From CAVPLU01 sp964601325 (GTDB lineage: Archaea; Thermoproteota; Bathyarchaeia; 40CM-2-53-6), in contig CAZRNA010000001.1 in NCBI GenBank assembly GCA_964601325.1, positions 1-64,000 of the forward strand: 64,000 bases of DNA, in the 5' to 3' direction. The position numbers and the translations under genes are program-made. The notes under the pieces were generated by a model, which had not been told where the DNA came from, searched no databases, and was given only the letters and a program-made list of their open reading frames with translations. Of this stretch, positions 26,907-35,870 are shown in pieces. The first letter of the stretch is position 1, and each line of letters begins with the position of its first letter.

Positions 26907-29195
26907 CTAGTCGTGGGAGGTTGTGTCGTCTTCCCTGTATGGGGCTGTGAGTAACTTTCTGATCCGCTCAGAGATCTTCTTGCCTATGCCCTCTACGTTT
27001 TGAAGTTCCTTGTCTGATGCCAAGAAGACCCTCTCCACTGTGCCGAATGCATTCAGCAGCCGCCTTGCGATGACCGTGTCGACTAGCGGCAGACCTGCCA
27101 CAACGAATTCCTGTTCGCGCGCGAGTGAGTCGGGCTTGCGTTCCATTCTTATTCGGGGCCGGCGCTCTCCCTTTGACTGCTCACGCCTTGCGATTGAGAG
27201 CAGCAGGAGAGCGGTCTCAGAGGGGCTTCTAGTCCACACCACGGGTACACCGAAGTCTACGATGATGCTTGCAAGTGCCCCCATGACAGCCTCTGGTGCG
27301 ATGTTACGCGCGGTCTGGAAACCCTCTCCCTCGATCAGCAGGATCGGCATCTCGTACGCTGACTTGAGGTTGGAGATCTGCTCGAACAATCTCCCATCGA
27401 TTATAGATGCAACAAAATCCTCAACGGTCTTTCGTTCTATCGCCGTTCGGTCTGAAATCACGAAGTCGCCTATGCTGAGCGTCTCCTGGGTGATGAGGAT
27501 GTCGTACTTGGAAAGTTCCCTAGTAGTCGGTGAACCTAGTTCACGCGCGTCAACGATTATCGTCGGCTTCTGCGATGTCACTATCACAGGTTCCTCCTTC
27601 AGGAACTCCTCCAAGTTAGGCTGGTCGAGGTCCGTTTCGGTCGCCTGAGACGCGACCTGCTTCAACGCAACGGCCATCATCCTTTCTCTTCGTCGAGAGA
27701 TGTAATAGTATGCCTCATCCCTAGTTCCAATGGCCATGAGCACTGTTGCCTTGCCAGGACCCTTCCTGCCCGTCCTTCCCCTCCGCTGAATGTATCGGAT
27801 CGCGCTCGGCACTGTGTCGTAGAATATGACCTCGTCACATTCAACGATGTCTAGACCTTCTTCACCGATCTGGGTGGCGACCAAGACATTGTATTCGCCT
27901 GACTTGAAGTCCTCAAGAAGCATCGTCTGCTGCTTCTGAGAAAGGCCCTTGTCGGCGCTCTTCGTCTGCTGCCCCACAAGCCTTACGGCGGAGATGCCTG
28001 GCTGCTTGCTCAGCTCTTCAACAAGCCTAGCTGCGGTTGCTCTATAGTTGGTGAATACCATGACGCGCCTCGAACCGAGCGCAAATGTCTCTGTGATCCT
28101 CTTGAGGAGAACTTGCAATTTCGGATGCTCGTTCCCTTTGTCTATTTCCTGCGATGCTACTCTCGAAATATCTACGATCCTTGAATCCTCAAGAAACGCT
28201 CTGAGCCAGGGCATTGCTCGCTTCTTCAGTCGTTCTTGCAAGCTGTCAAGGTAGGCTTTCAGCGGGGAGAATCCCTGTGTCTCGAGGAGTTCCATCGCCT
28301 TGAGCGCATGAATTGAGGAATACAGGCCGAACGATATTCTTCGAAGCAGGTTCTTTGCAGCCGGCTCATGTATTGTGTCATGGCGTATCTTCTCTCTTGC
28401 TTCGAGAATATCGCGTAGACGAATTCGGTCCGCGTCAGCGGTGGGCAGATAGCCATAGTCTCTGGCTCCCTTCAGCACGTCCTTCACGTAGTCATCGAGC
28501 AACCGTTTGACTTCTCGGAAAACGGGGGGCAGTTCCACGGGGACCCAGTCGACCTTGATTCCTCCGACGAAAGGTTTCACGTCTTGATCTGAGATCGTGC
28601 GGGCCTCAATCCGTTTGATGTTGAGACGGTTGCAGACTTCCTGTATTGCCTCCTTGGTTGATCCCGGAGAAGCGGTGAGTCCAAGCACGAGGCCATGCGG
28701 GACTTTGCTGTATCGCTCTCCGATGTACGTGTAGGCGTAATCGCCGACAGCTCTATGTGCCTCATCGAAAACGAGGAGACATATCCCAGCCAAGTCGATC
28801 TTGCCGGATATGAGATCATTAACGAAGACCTGAGGCGTTGAGACGACTAGGCGTTTCGCCCAAGCCTGACTCCTGTCATCCGGGGAGGTCTGTCCTGTTA
28901 TGCAGGCGAATTCTTCAGGATCAAGTCGAAGCAAGCCTTTGAACGTCTTGTAGTGTTGTTCGACTAGTGGGCGTGTCGGCGCCAGCACCACCACGTGCCT
29001 TGCAGGGTACTGTTCTAGTCTCTTTGCGGCGACTAGAGCAGCGATCAGGGATTTCCCCAATCCTGTTGGTATGGAGACGAGTGTGTTGGCACGAAGTGCG
29101 TTCTCGGCTACCCTCTCTTGATACGTTCGCCTCTCGACCGACTCTGCATTGATCAGAGGATGATCGAAGAGGCTGAGGTGAGCCAAGTCTATCAA
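26907..29195 (-). CDS. hef: Hef-type fork helicase / XPF-family nuclease
   Basis: About 762 residues from a TTG at 29195; TTG 29186 is equally possible, and a 29297 start would run into the divergent gene. Order: SF2 helicase with Walker A SIPTGLGKS, LAPTRPLVEQH, DEAH box VFDEAHRAV, TASPGS, helicase C motifs including IRYIQRRGRTGR; then the XPF nuclease with GDFVISDRTAIERKTVEDF (intact GDxnERKx3D); then tandem helix-hairpin-helix ending NVEGIGKKISERIRKLL. This full architecture is that of euryarchaeal Hef, which remodels and cleaves stalled replication forks. Divergent from a DHH phosphoesterase. Confidence 0.93.
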   Translation of the reverse strand: MIDLAHLSLFDHPLINAESVERRTYQERVAENALRANTLVSIPTGLGKSLIAALVAAKRLEQYPARHVVVLAPTRPLVEQHYKTFKGLLRLDPEEFACITGQTSPDDRSQAWAKRLVVSTPQVFVNDLISGKIDLAGICLLVFDEAHRAVGDYAYTYIGERYSKVPHGLVLGLTASPGSTKEAIQEVCNRLNIKRIEARTISDQDVKPFVGGIKVDWVPVELPPVFREVKRLLDDYVKDVLKGARDYGYLPTADADRIRLRDILEAREKIRHDTIHEPAAKNLLRRISFGLYSSIHALKAMELLETQGFSPLKAYLDSLQERLKKRAMPWLRAFLEDSRIVDISRVASQEIDKGNEHPKLQVLLKRITETFALGSRRVMVFTNYRATAARLVEELSKQPGISAVRLVGQQTKSADKGLSQKQQTMLLEDFKSGEYNVLVATQIGEEGLDIVECDEVIFYDTVPSAIRYIQRRGRTGRKGPGKATVLMAIGTRDEAYYYISRRRERMMAVALKQVASQATETDLDQPNLEEFLKEEPVIVTSQKPTIIVDARELGSPTTRELSKYDILITQETLSIGDFVISDRTAIERKTVEDFVASIIDGRLFEQISNLKSAYEMPILLIEGEGFQTARNIAPEAVMGALASIIVDFGVPVVWTRSPSETALLLLSIARREQSKGERRPRIRMERKPDSLAREQEFVVAGLPLVDTVIARRLLNAFGTVERVFLASDKELQNVEGIGKKISERIRKLLTAPYREDDTTSHD

Positions 29196-29296
29196 CTCAC
29201 AGCGTGATGTCGAGCGAATTAAGAATTGCCAAGCGGATCGCGGAGAAACACCCTGCCTGAAATACTTGAGGCTTGCATGGTGAGTTGGGAACGGCA

Positions 29297-30244
29297 ATGC
29301 AGATCATAGCGCATGAGGATGCTGACGGAATCTGTAGCGCAGCAATTGTGAGGATGACTAACCCGTCTGCAAGGGTATTCTTCAGCAAGCCATGCAGTCT
29401 GCTGCATGATCTTGATCAGATGGAGACTCGAAGAGATCTTGTCGTACTCGATCTGGCACTGTGCGAACTTGCGAAGGAACAGATCGTAAGCAGACTGTCT
29501 CGCTGGGGTGGCAGAGTCCTCTACATCGATCACCATCCCGACACTGCAATCTCCTTCCCAAGGCGGTCCAGCGTCGAGGTTGTCGCCGGCGACGTTTCAG
29601 CCTCGGAGTTGACGTTCACTCACCAGGGATCAGGCCTCAGAAGAGAAGCTGAGCGCATTATGCTGATGGGTGCAATCGGCGATTATGCGGATCTGACACC
29701 ATTCTGCGTCGATCGTCTGAACAGGTGGGATAAGCGCTCTGTCTTCCTCCAAGCAGGCTTCCTGTGTGGAGCATTGGAGGTTACGCGACCCGATCACGAG
29801 TTTCATAGGCAGATTGTGGATCTCCTAGCTAGCTGTAGACCTCCCTGCGAAGACAGTAGAATCGTAGCATATGCGGTCAAGGCGAGCGAGCTAGAGGAAT
29901 CGTTCAGGCAACGTGTAGAGAAGAGTGCTCAGAAGCTTGGGAGGATAGGTGTTGCCTATGACTTGAACGGTCCTGCCGGGAAGGGCGCAACCTATGCTGC
30001 TGCCGCTGCGGCCGTTAGCATCGGAGCTTACGTCGACAAGGACATGCGTCGTGGCTCTGCGGATATTTCCTTTCGTGTCATTGACCGATCGGTTGACATG
30101 AACAGGATCCTTCGAACAGTCGCCCCCAAGCTGGGCGCCTCAGGAGGAGGACATCCGGAGGCCTGTGGCGCTCGGGTTCCTCTCGACAAGCTCGATGAGT
30201 TCTTCCAAGCGGTAAATGACATGCTGGCACCTAGCACGAACTAG
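29297..30244 (+). CDS. DHH/DHHA1-family phosphoesterase (RecJ/GAN-related)
   Basis: 315 residues from ATG 29297 (MQIIAHEDADG). DHH motifs: HEDADGICSAAI, LDLALCE, the signature YIDHHPD (near residue 85) and MGAIGDYAD. The DHHA1 domain closes with LGASGGGHPEACGARVP. Archaeal relatives include single-stranded exonucleases (RecJ/GAN, a CMG partner) and oligoribonucleases. Divergence from hef supports a DNA-repair or replication link but does not distinguish these. Confidence 0.87.
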   Translation: MQIIAHEDADGICSAAIVRMTNPSARVFFSKPCSLLHDLDQMETRRDLVVLDLALCELAKEQIVSRLSRWGGRVLYIDHHPDTAISFPRRSSVEVVAGDVSASELTFTHQGSGLRREAERIMLMGAIGDYADLTPFCVDRLNRWDKRSVFLQAGFLCGALEVTRPDHEFHRQIVDLLASCRPPCEDSRIVAYAVKASELEESFRQRVEKSAQKLGRIGVAYDLNGPAGKGATYAAAAAAVSIGAYVDKDMRRGSADISFRVIDRSVDMNRILRTVAPKLGASGGGHPEACGARVPLDKLDEFFQAVNDMLAPSTN

Positions 30245-30287
30245 CACTATCCGGTCAATACCGTAGACATCCACGACAGTTCGTGAG

Positions 30288-30632
30288 CTACGCAGATCTG
30301 AGCTTTCTGATCTGCTCCAACGCAGAAAGGTACGTCTTGACGGCTTCTCCAAGTTCTCGAAGGGGCGCGAGTCCATGCTCGCTCTTGATCGCCGCGTTCA
30401 GTTCAGCGATCTTCTCAAGGATCGCCTGATCAAGGTTGTCAAGCACTTGCTGACTGGCGAGCCTGACTTCTTCCTCAGCCGACTTGACGATCGCGACGGG
30501 ACGATTGCACTTTGGACAGAACGTGTCTTTTCCGAGCCTGAATAGTGGAGTTGCGCATACTGGGCATGTTTCTTGCAGCATTGTTGCGCCAGATCTGAGG
30601 AGATCTGCCATTCGCTTCACTTCTGCGCCCAT
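30288..30632 (-). CDS. SSSCA1/autoantigen p27 (UPF0148)-family zinc protein
   Basis: 114 residues. N-terminal block KRMADLLRSGATML followed by the zinc ribbon CPVCATPLFRLGKDTFCPKC (residues about 23-42), then a long charged helix likely forming a coiled coil. This is the archaeal version of human SSSCA1/ZNRD2-like proteins. Function unknown. Divergent from the UPF0147 gene. Confidence 0.82.
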   Translation of the reverse strand: MGAEVKRMADLLRSGATMLQETCPVCATPLFRLGKDTFCPKCNRPVAIVKSAEEEVRLASQQVLDNLDQAILEKIAELNAAIKSEHGLAPLRELGEAVKTYLSALEQIRKLRSA

Positions 30633-30671
30633 CCAAGATCGCCTGTCTAAGGGAAGGTTTTTGGGCGGGAC

Positions 30672-30679
30672 CTATAAAA
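30672..30679 (+). promoter_or_regulatory. Candidate TATA box for the UPF0147 gene
   Basis: CTATAAAA lies 39-46 bases before the TTG start at 30718, placing the transcription start about 15-20 bases upstream of the codon. It is the best consensus TATA box seen in the window. Confidence 0.6.
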
Positions 30680-30717
30680 TGCGTGAATCAGCGAGTTAGC
30701 GATGCGGGGCGCAGGGA

Positions 30718-30996
30718 TTGTCGAAGGCAAAGCGCAAGGAAGAATACGAGGAACGAACAAAACAAGCCATGGCCGTTCTTAACGAAGTTTCCCAAGACAC
30801 AACGACCCCTAGAAACATAAGACGAGCCGCCAAGACCGCCATGGATTCACTTCAGACGCCGGGCGTCAGCTTAGGCGTGAGGGCCGCGAACTCCATATCA
30901 ATCCTCGACGATATCAGTCAGGATCCGAACATGCCACAATACACTAGAGTGAAGATCTGGAACGCCGTGAGCCTGCTCGAAGCAATCAAGGACTAA
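30718..30996 (+). CDS. UPF0147 family protein
   Basis: 92-residue helical protein, near-universal in archaea and of unknown function. Conserved MAVLNEVSQDTTTPRNIRRA and, repeated later, SILDDISQDPNMPQYTR show an internal duplication. TTG start at 30718, with a TATA box about 40 bases upstream. Confidence 0.9.
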   Translation: MSKAKRKEEYEERTKQAMAVLNEVSQDTTTPRNIRRAAKTAMDSLQTPGVSLGVRAANSISILDDISQDPNMPQYTRVKIWNAVSLLEAIKD

Positions 30997-31132
30997 CACA
31001 TCACCAAAACGACGATACCGTTTCAGCAGTTCGCATGGCCGCTAACGTGAGCAGATCCGGCCACAGCTGAGATTTCTCGGCAGCAACGAAGGCTTAAATT
31101 CAACAAAATCAAGCCCGGTGCAAGTGACGTGA

Positions 31133-31546
31133 TTGGGCTTTCTTGGAAATCATGCACCCTACGCGGCAGACTTGAATCTCGTCATCCAAATAGTCGTGCT
31201 TTCCATGTTGCTGGCTGGAGCATACTTTGTGAGAGCGTCGAAACTCAAAACTCATAGTCGTCTTATGAAATCGGCAATTATCACCCAGCTTGGTGCGCTG
31301 ATCCTTTGGATGGGCCCATCCTTGGTGCTCAACATCGAGGCGTTGAGGTCGTTCACGTCTGGTGTGATCATTACAGCTCTGCATGCTCTAGGGGGCGTTT
31401 TGGCGCTGGCTCTCGCGATCAGTGCCTCTTACCATAGAACAATTGGCTCTTTGCAGTTGAAATGGACTATGTGGTCAGCTTTCATCGTGTGGACTTCGAC
31501 CGTAGTTCTCGGAATAGGCTTCTACGTTTACTACTACTTGCACTGA
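31133..31546 (+). CDS. Four-helix membrane protein, DUF420-like
   Basis: 137 residues, four predicted membrane spans (about 13-33, 47-68, 78-98, 112-134). His residues at helix ends (THSRLMK, ALHALGG, SYHR) resemble DUF420/heme-binding small membrane proteins, but the match is only suggestive. TTG start at 31133 following a TATA-like CTTAAATT at about 31092. First gene of a plus-strand cluster running to 35128. Confidence 0.6.
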   Translation: MGFLGNHAPYAADLNLVIQIVVLSMLLAGAYFVRASKLKTHSRLMKSAIITQLGALILWMGPSLVLNIEALRSFTSGVIITALHALGGVLALALAISASYHRTIGSLQLKWTMWSAFIVWTSTVVLGIGFYVYYYLH

Positions 31547-31599
31547 AACTGCCTCGCAGCCACAAAGAGAGGCAATGCATTCCAGTGGTCTTTTGGAGC

Positions 31600-32460
31600 A
31601 TGAGCCTAATGAAACGACTCCAGCTTGACGAAAAAATCGATCTCAGGCTTGCCTCAAGACTCGCGCTCCGATTCTACGCTGACACTAGACCACACACTCT
31701 TCAGACAGGAGGACTTCACAAGGGTGCCATTGTTGTCTGTAACGGTACAGAACTTGTCGAAGAGGCACTTGGAATCGGTGTCCCGGTGTGCAGGTATCAG
31801 GACGGTGCGCGATTCTCACTTAGCGCGGACACATTTCTCGACGATTCCAACGAGAATCCAACACTGATCAAGATCTATGACATGAATGGGATAGCTTCGA
31901 AGAGATTCCGCGGATTGCCAATACGACGCGGAAGTTCCCTTGCGAGCCTTCTCAAGGCCCTGGAGAAAAGATATCGCGTCTTGCACAGGTTCAGAACCGT
32001 AGCAACCGTGATGCTGGACATTCTTAGTCTGTTTGGGATGAGAAATGAGTACTTAGAGTCCCCCTCAAAAGGACAAGTCGCGGTTACTTATCGAAGGAAG
32101 GGTAGAGGCTTGCAGATCGAGGCCACTCTCGACGAACTGTCCCGCGAAGGTCTACAGAACATCGTCTTTGCGAATGAGCAAGGAGGAAGGCTATTCAATG
32201 AATATGAGGATTCAACCGGGATCAGGCTTCATGACACACAAATTGAACCTTGGCGAACGACCCAAGCAGAGTGGGCGAGTCTGCGTTCCCGAGTGTTCGG
32301 TGTTGGATTCAGACTAAACCGGCCAAGCGGGTGGCTCATGGTGAGGGGAAGAGAGGTCGTCAGAAACCGCATTTCTTGGTCCGGTCTAGACTTGTCTTGT
32401 GGGGAGTTGCCTCAGAAATTGGAGTATCTGGTAGAGATAGCCGGAGAATGTGTTAGTTGA
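31600..32460 (+). CDS. Unknown protein coupled to a B12-radical SAM gene
   Basis: 286 residues from ATG 31600, soluble. I recognise no family. Visible features: GAIVVCNGTELVEEALGIGVPV and CRYQDGARFSLSAD near the N terminus, a central basic-hydrophobic helix region, and a beta-rich C-terminal half (QVAVTYRRKGRGLQIEATL, VFGVGFRLNRPSGWLMVRG) containing several Trp. Its TGA overlaps the TTG of the radical SAM gene (TTGA), so the proteins are probably made together. Could be a substrate-binding or modified partner. Confidence 0.65.
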   Translation: MSLMKRLQLDEKIDLRLASRLALRFYADTRPHTLQTGGLHKGAIVVCNGTELVEEALGIGVPVCRYQDGARFSLSADTFLDDSNENPTLIKIYDMNGIASKRFRGLPIRRGSSLASLLKALEKRYRVLHRFRTVATVMLDILSLFGMRNEYLESPSKGQVAVTYRRKGRGLQIEATLDELSREGLQNIVFANEQGGRLFNEYEDSTGIRLHDTQIEPWRTTQAEWASLRSRVFGVGFRLNRPSGWLMVRGREVVRNRISWSGLDLSCGELPQKLEYLVEIAGECVS

Positions 32461-33833
32461 CTGACGTTGCTCTCGTCTATCCATACTTTCGGCCACCACG
32501 GGATGGATCTCCATTCAGATTTCCTCCTCTGGGACTTGGCTACATCGCGTCCCACCTCAGGAATCACGGACTATCCGTGGGACTCGTTGACTGCACCTTC
32601 AAATCAGAAGATTCAGTGCTTCGCGCCGTCAGGGGTCTGAACCCGTCGATCATTGGAGTCTACTCGATGTTTTCCATGAGCGCATCCACACTTCGCTTGG
32701 CCGGACTGTTGAAGGACGACTGCGATCTGCTCGTTGCCGGAGGCCCGCTTCCCACACTCTTCCCCGAAGACTACCTGAAGGTGTTTGACGCTGTCTGTAT
32801 CGGGGAAGGAGAGGAAACGATGCTCGAACTCGCAGAAGCACAGCTTGAACGACGAAAGCTCTCTGAGGTCAAAGGAATCTGTATCAGAACGGATCACGAG
32901 TCGAATACGACGAGCGAATCTATCATACGGACGCCTGCTCGGCCTCCAATTCATGATCTTGACTCCATTCCATTTCCCTCAAGAGATCTATTCGACAACG
33001 CGGAATACAAGGAGTATTTTAGGAGACGTTTCGGTCGTGAAGAGACTTCAATTATCACAACTCGGGGATGCCCATTTGATTGCGATTTCTGTAGCAGACC
33101 TATCTTCTCAAACCAGTTCAGAGCGAGATCCGCAGGAAATGTGGTCGATGAGCTAGAGCAGATTTCTGAACTCGGGTACGATTCTGTGTGGTTCTCCGAT
33201 GATTGCTTCACACTAATCCCGAGCAGAGTTCTACATGTCTGTCGAGAGATCAAGAGCAGAGGCCTTGAACTGAAGTGGGAGTGCCTTTCAAGAGTCGACG
33301 GTTTTAGCGTTGACATGGCGAGGGAGATGAAAGCGGCTGGATGCGAACGAGTATTCTTTGGAATCGAGTCCGGCGACGATGGAATTCTCAGGCAAATGAA
33401 CAAACGAATTGATATCGATCAAGCACGCAAGGCCGTCGAGGCAGCTGCGAAGGCAGAGTTGAGGGCCGCCGCATTCTTCATCGTCGGCTATCCAGGAGAG
33501 ACTGACTCAACGATACTACGGACGATTAGGTTCGCAAGTAGGCTTCCTCTCGACTACGCTTCATTCAGCCTTCCGTATCCGATTCCCGGGACCGGTCTCT
33601 ATGACAAAGTCAAGGATAGACTGCGTGAACGGGATTGGCGGTATTCAAGTTGGAGACTGATCGACCATTCACTGCTGTATGACTCTGATTTCTCGGAGTT
33701 CAAACTGAAGTTCGCGATTGCCAAGGCAGCTATTCAACACCGAGTGAGGAAGCACGGCGGCAAATGGGGATACAGATTGTTCGGCACGCCCTTCGAAGCG
33801 CTTACGGACTTGGCCTTCAGGAGCCTGAGCTAG
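32457..33833 (+). CDS. B12-binding domain radical SAM enzyme
   Basis: 458 residues. N-terminal cobalamin-binding Rossmann domain (PPLGLGYIASHLRNHG, VDCTF, GGPLPTLFPED, CIGEGEET) without the DxHxxG histidine, as is usual for this class. The radical SAM core begins with TTRGCPFDCDFC (CxxxCxxC for the 4Fe-4S cluster), then VWFSDDCFT, FGIESGDDGIL and FFIVGYPGET. Such enzymes methylate unactivated carbons, or join or cyclise lipid chains (HpnR, Tes, Grs types). Starts by TTGA overlap with the unknown gene and overlaps the glycosyltransferase gene downstream. The window encodes a cobalamin adenosyltransferase at 42354. Confidence 0.9.
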   Translation: MTDVALVYPYFRPPRDGSPFRFPPLGLGYIASHLRNHGLSVGLVDCTFKSEDSVLRAVRGLNPSIIGVYSMFSMSASTLRLAGLLKDDCDLLVAGGPLPTLFPEDYLKVFDAVCIGEGEETMLELAEAQLERRKLSEVKGICIRTDHESNTTSESIIRTPARPPIHDLDSIPFPSRDLFDNAEYKEYFRRRFGREETSIITTRGCPFDCDFCSRPIFSNQFRARSAGNVVDELEQISELGYDSVWFSDDCFTLIPSRVLHVCREIKSRGLELKWECLSRVDGFSVDMAREMKAAGCERVFFGIESGDDGILRQMNKRIDIDQARKAVEAAAKAELRAAAFFIVGYPGETDSTILRTIRFASRLPLDYASFSLPYPIPGTGLYDKVKDRLRERDWRYSSWRLIDHSLLYDSDFSEFKLKFAIAKAAIQHRVRKHGGKWGYRLFGTPFEALTDLAFRSLS

Positions 33834-35128
33834 AGATCGATTTCGATAGGCACATTCGGGTGATAGCGTCGAGGATCCGTTACTTGATTCTTCTGAGTGC
33901 GGGGATTCAACTCGCGCTCGGCGCCTTCACGGCACACCCCTATGATGGACGAGTGTTCATGGCTGCTGGATACTTGGTGGCTCATGGCAATTCGCCCTAT
34001 GTCCTCACGAGCGTTTCCAGCGTCTTTGGGAATTCACTCTTCCCCGACCCCGTTCCAGGCATCGGCTATCCTCCTCCTTGGGGCCTAGTATTGGCGTTAT
34101 CCTATCTTGTCAGCTACAATATTGTCCCTAACCTGATCCTGTACAACTTCGCCATCAAGATCCCCATAGTCATCGGCAATATCCTTCTGGCTTTGCTAAT
34201 CGGAAAAATGATCCTCAGCGCGACTTCTGATTCAACCAAGTCAGCAAACGCAACTCGCTTCATGCTGTTCAACCCATTTGTCATCTACACTACAGCCATC
34301 TGGGGACAATTTGATACGCTCAGTGCACTTCTGATGTTGCTCGCCATTTTCGAACTCACTCAAGGCAAGCGGCGTCTTTCAGCCTTGGCCTTGGGAGGAG
34401 CTATTGCATTCAAGTTGATCCCTGTTGTCCTGCTTCCTCTTCTGATCTTGCACGTAAGAAAACGCGAAAACTGGTTCCGTGCGTTCGAGTATTTTGCGTT
34501 CGTCGCTGCCGTTGTTGGGCTCTCATTTTTCCCGTTCTTGATCGGTTGGAGTCCCCAACCCATCATCGATAACTGGAACATCCATTTTGTCCGAATCGGG
34601 GCGTTCTCGCCGATGAACGTATTACTTCTCCTTGGATTAGCCGGCGCCACAAATGGATTCAGCTTCCTGGGATTCCTCTGGTTGCCCTCTCTAGCGTTGG
34701 TCTACTTCATTCTCATTAGAAGAGGGACCATCAGATCCACGGACCTTGTGCTTCCAGCTCTCGCCGTGATGTTGGGAGTCTTTCTCACCAGATCATGGGT
34801 ATCTGAACAGAACCTGAACTTTGTCGTTCCCCTTGTTCTCTTATCCTCCGTTAGGCAGGGCTGGTCTAAGAAGTGGGTTTCATCTACGTGGTTGCTCCCG
34901 CTGATATTCGCAGTGGTCCATACTTCGCCCACGAGCATGCTCTTCCTAACAGCGCCTCAGCCACTCATAGAACATACCCAACTCCAGCTGCAGCTCTTCT
35001 TCACGTCAGAGTTGGGCAGCGTAATACGAGCTTCGATAACGCTTGTGTGGCTCGCCGTGGGCCTTTCGCTCCTCCGAAAGTCGGTTCATTCCACCGGTCC
35101 CTCTCTTTCTGAAAGAATACCACAATAG
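33764..35128 (+). CDS. Polytopic membrane glycosyltransferase (GT87/PIG-M-like)
   Basis: 454 residues with about ten membrane spans. The first exterior loop carries AHPYDGRVFMAAGYLVAHG, and later GIGYPPPWGLVLAL and IWGQFDTLSALLMLLA; the 'GQFD' and early acidic loop are typical of polyprenyl-phosphate-mannose-dependent GT-C enzymes. Likely adds a sugar on the outside of the membrane to a glycolipid or protein glycan. Overlaps the radical SAM gene by 70 bases at its start (ATG 33764); a later start is possible but would still be coupled. Confidence 0.8.
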   Translation: MGIQIVRHALRSAYGLGLQEPELEIDFDRHIRVIASRIRYLILLSAGIQLALGAFTAHPYDGRVFMAAGYLVAHGNSPYVLTSVSSVFGNSLFPDPVPGIGYPPPWGLVLALSYLVSYNIVPNLILYNFAIKIPIVIGNILLALLIGKMILSATSDSTKSANATRFMLFNPFVIYTTAIWGQFDTLSALLMLLAIFELTQGKRRLSALALGGAIAFKLIPVVLLPLLILHVRKRENWFRAFEYFAFVAAVVGLSFFPFLIGWSPQPIIDNWNIHFVRIGAFSPMNVLLLLGLAGATNGFSFLGFLWLPSLALVYFILIRRGTIRSTDLVLPALAVMLGVFLTRSWVSEQNLNFVVPLVLLSSVRQGWSKKWVSSTWLLPLIFAVVHTSPTSMLFLTAPQPLIEHTQLQLQLFFTSELGSVIRASITLVWLAVGLSLLRKSVHSTGPSLSERIPQ

Positions 35129-35276
35129 ATGTTCAGAATAGCCCTTCATGAAAGCGCTGCATCCTTGACGAACTTACGAATGAAAGCTTCCCTGTGAAAT
35201 AGGTTCACGTTCAAACTGGTTCCCTGTTTAAGCTCGTGTGCCTCGTTTGAACGACATGTTGCTTGGAGGATCTGGA

Positions 35277-35771
35277 ATGAACGCGAAATCTATGGTAGTT
35301 GTCGCGACGCTTCTTGCTATGGTAATCTTGGCTTACAACGCAAGCGCCTATGCATGGAACTCTTCTCCTCAGATAACGAATTCTCTTGACGGTTCTGGGA
35401 ACACAGTTCTCACTATCCAATTCGATTTCTCGCAAATGTCGGATCCGCCCACGGCGAGTCACCACCCGACTGACTTCCAGGTTCGCACCTCTACAGACGG
35501 ATCTTCATGGACCGAGCAGGCTGTCGTCCACATCACATCGATACCGGCAACAACCGTATTCACCGTGACCTATTCTCTCGGGAAAGTCACAGGCGATCTT
35601 CAAGCCCAAGCAAGACTCAATTGTAACGTCCATGGATGGAGTAACTGGGGACCGGACCCGGCAGTCCCTGTTCCGGAATTTCCCTTCGGAATGGTCACTG
35701 TGACCTCACTGTTGCTCCTGGTGGGAAGCCTCCTACTGGTCCGCAGGGAACGCCCAGCGTATTCGTCCTAA
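35277..35771 (+). CDS. Secreted protein with PEFPFG-type C-terminal anchor
   Basis: 164 residues from ATG 35277 (GGATCTGGA upstream). Signal peptide 1-24 (VVVATLLAMVILAYNASAYA), beta-rich middle, then VPVPEFPFGMVTVTSLLLL and a basic RRER end. This PEF + hydrophobic helix + Arg pattern resembles archaeosortase-recognised tails (PEF-CTERM), although I see no sortase in the window. Probably an envelope protein. Function otherwise unknown. Confidence 0.7.
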   Translation: MNAKSMVVVATLLAMVILAYNASAYAWNSSPQITNSLDGSGNTVLTIQFDFSQMSDPPTASHHPTDFQVRTSTDGSSWTEQAVVHITSIPATTVFTVTYSLGKVTGDLQAQARLNCNVHGWSNWGPDPAVPVPEFPFGMVTVTSLLLLVGSLLLVRRERPAYSS

Positions 35772-35870
35772 GCATTGAAATCGAAGGGACCTGCAAGGAT
35801 CCATTCTTGTTTCTTTGTCTGCCACCACGTTCAACTTCGTTATTGGTTGCGCGATAGGCAGCTCGTTATG

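Noticed and set aside
27010..27648. 212-codon open frame opposite hef
   Set aside because: Ser-rich shadow of the helicase/nuclease frame, which is supported by motifs on the other strand.
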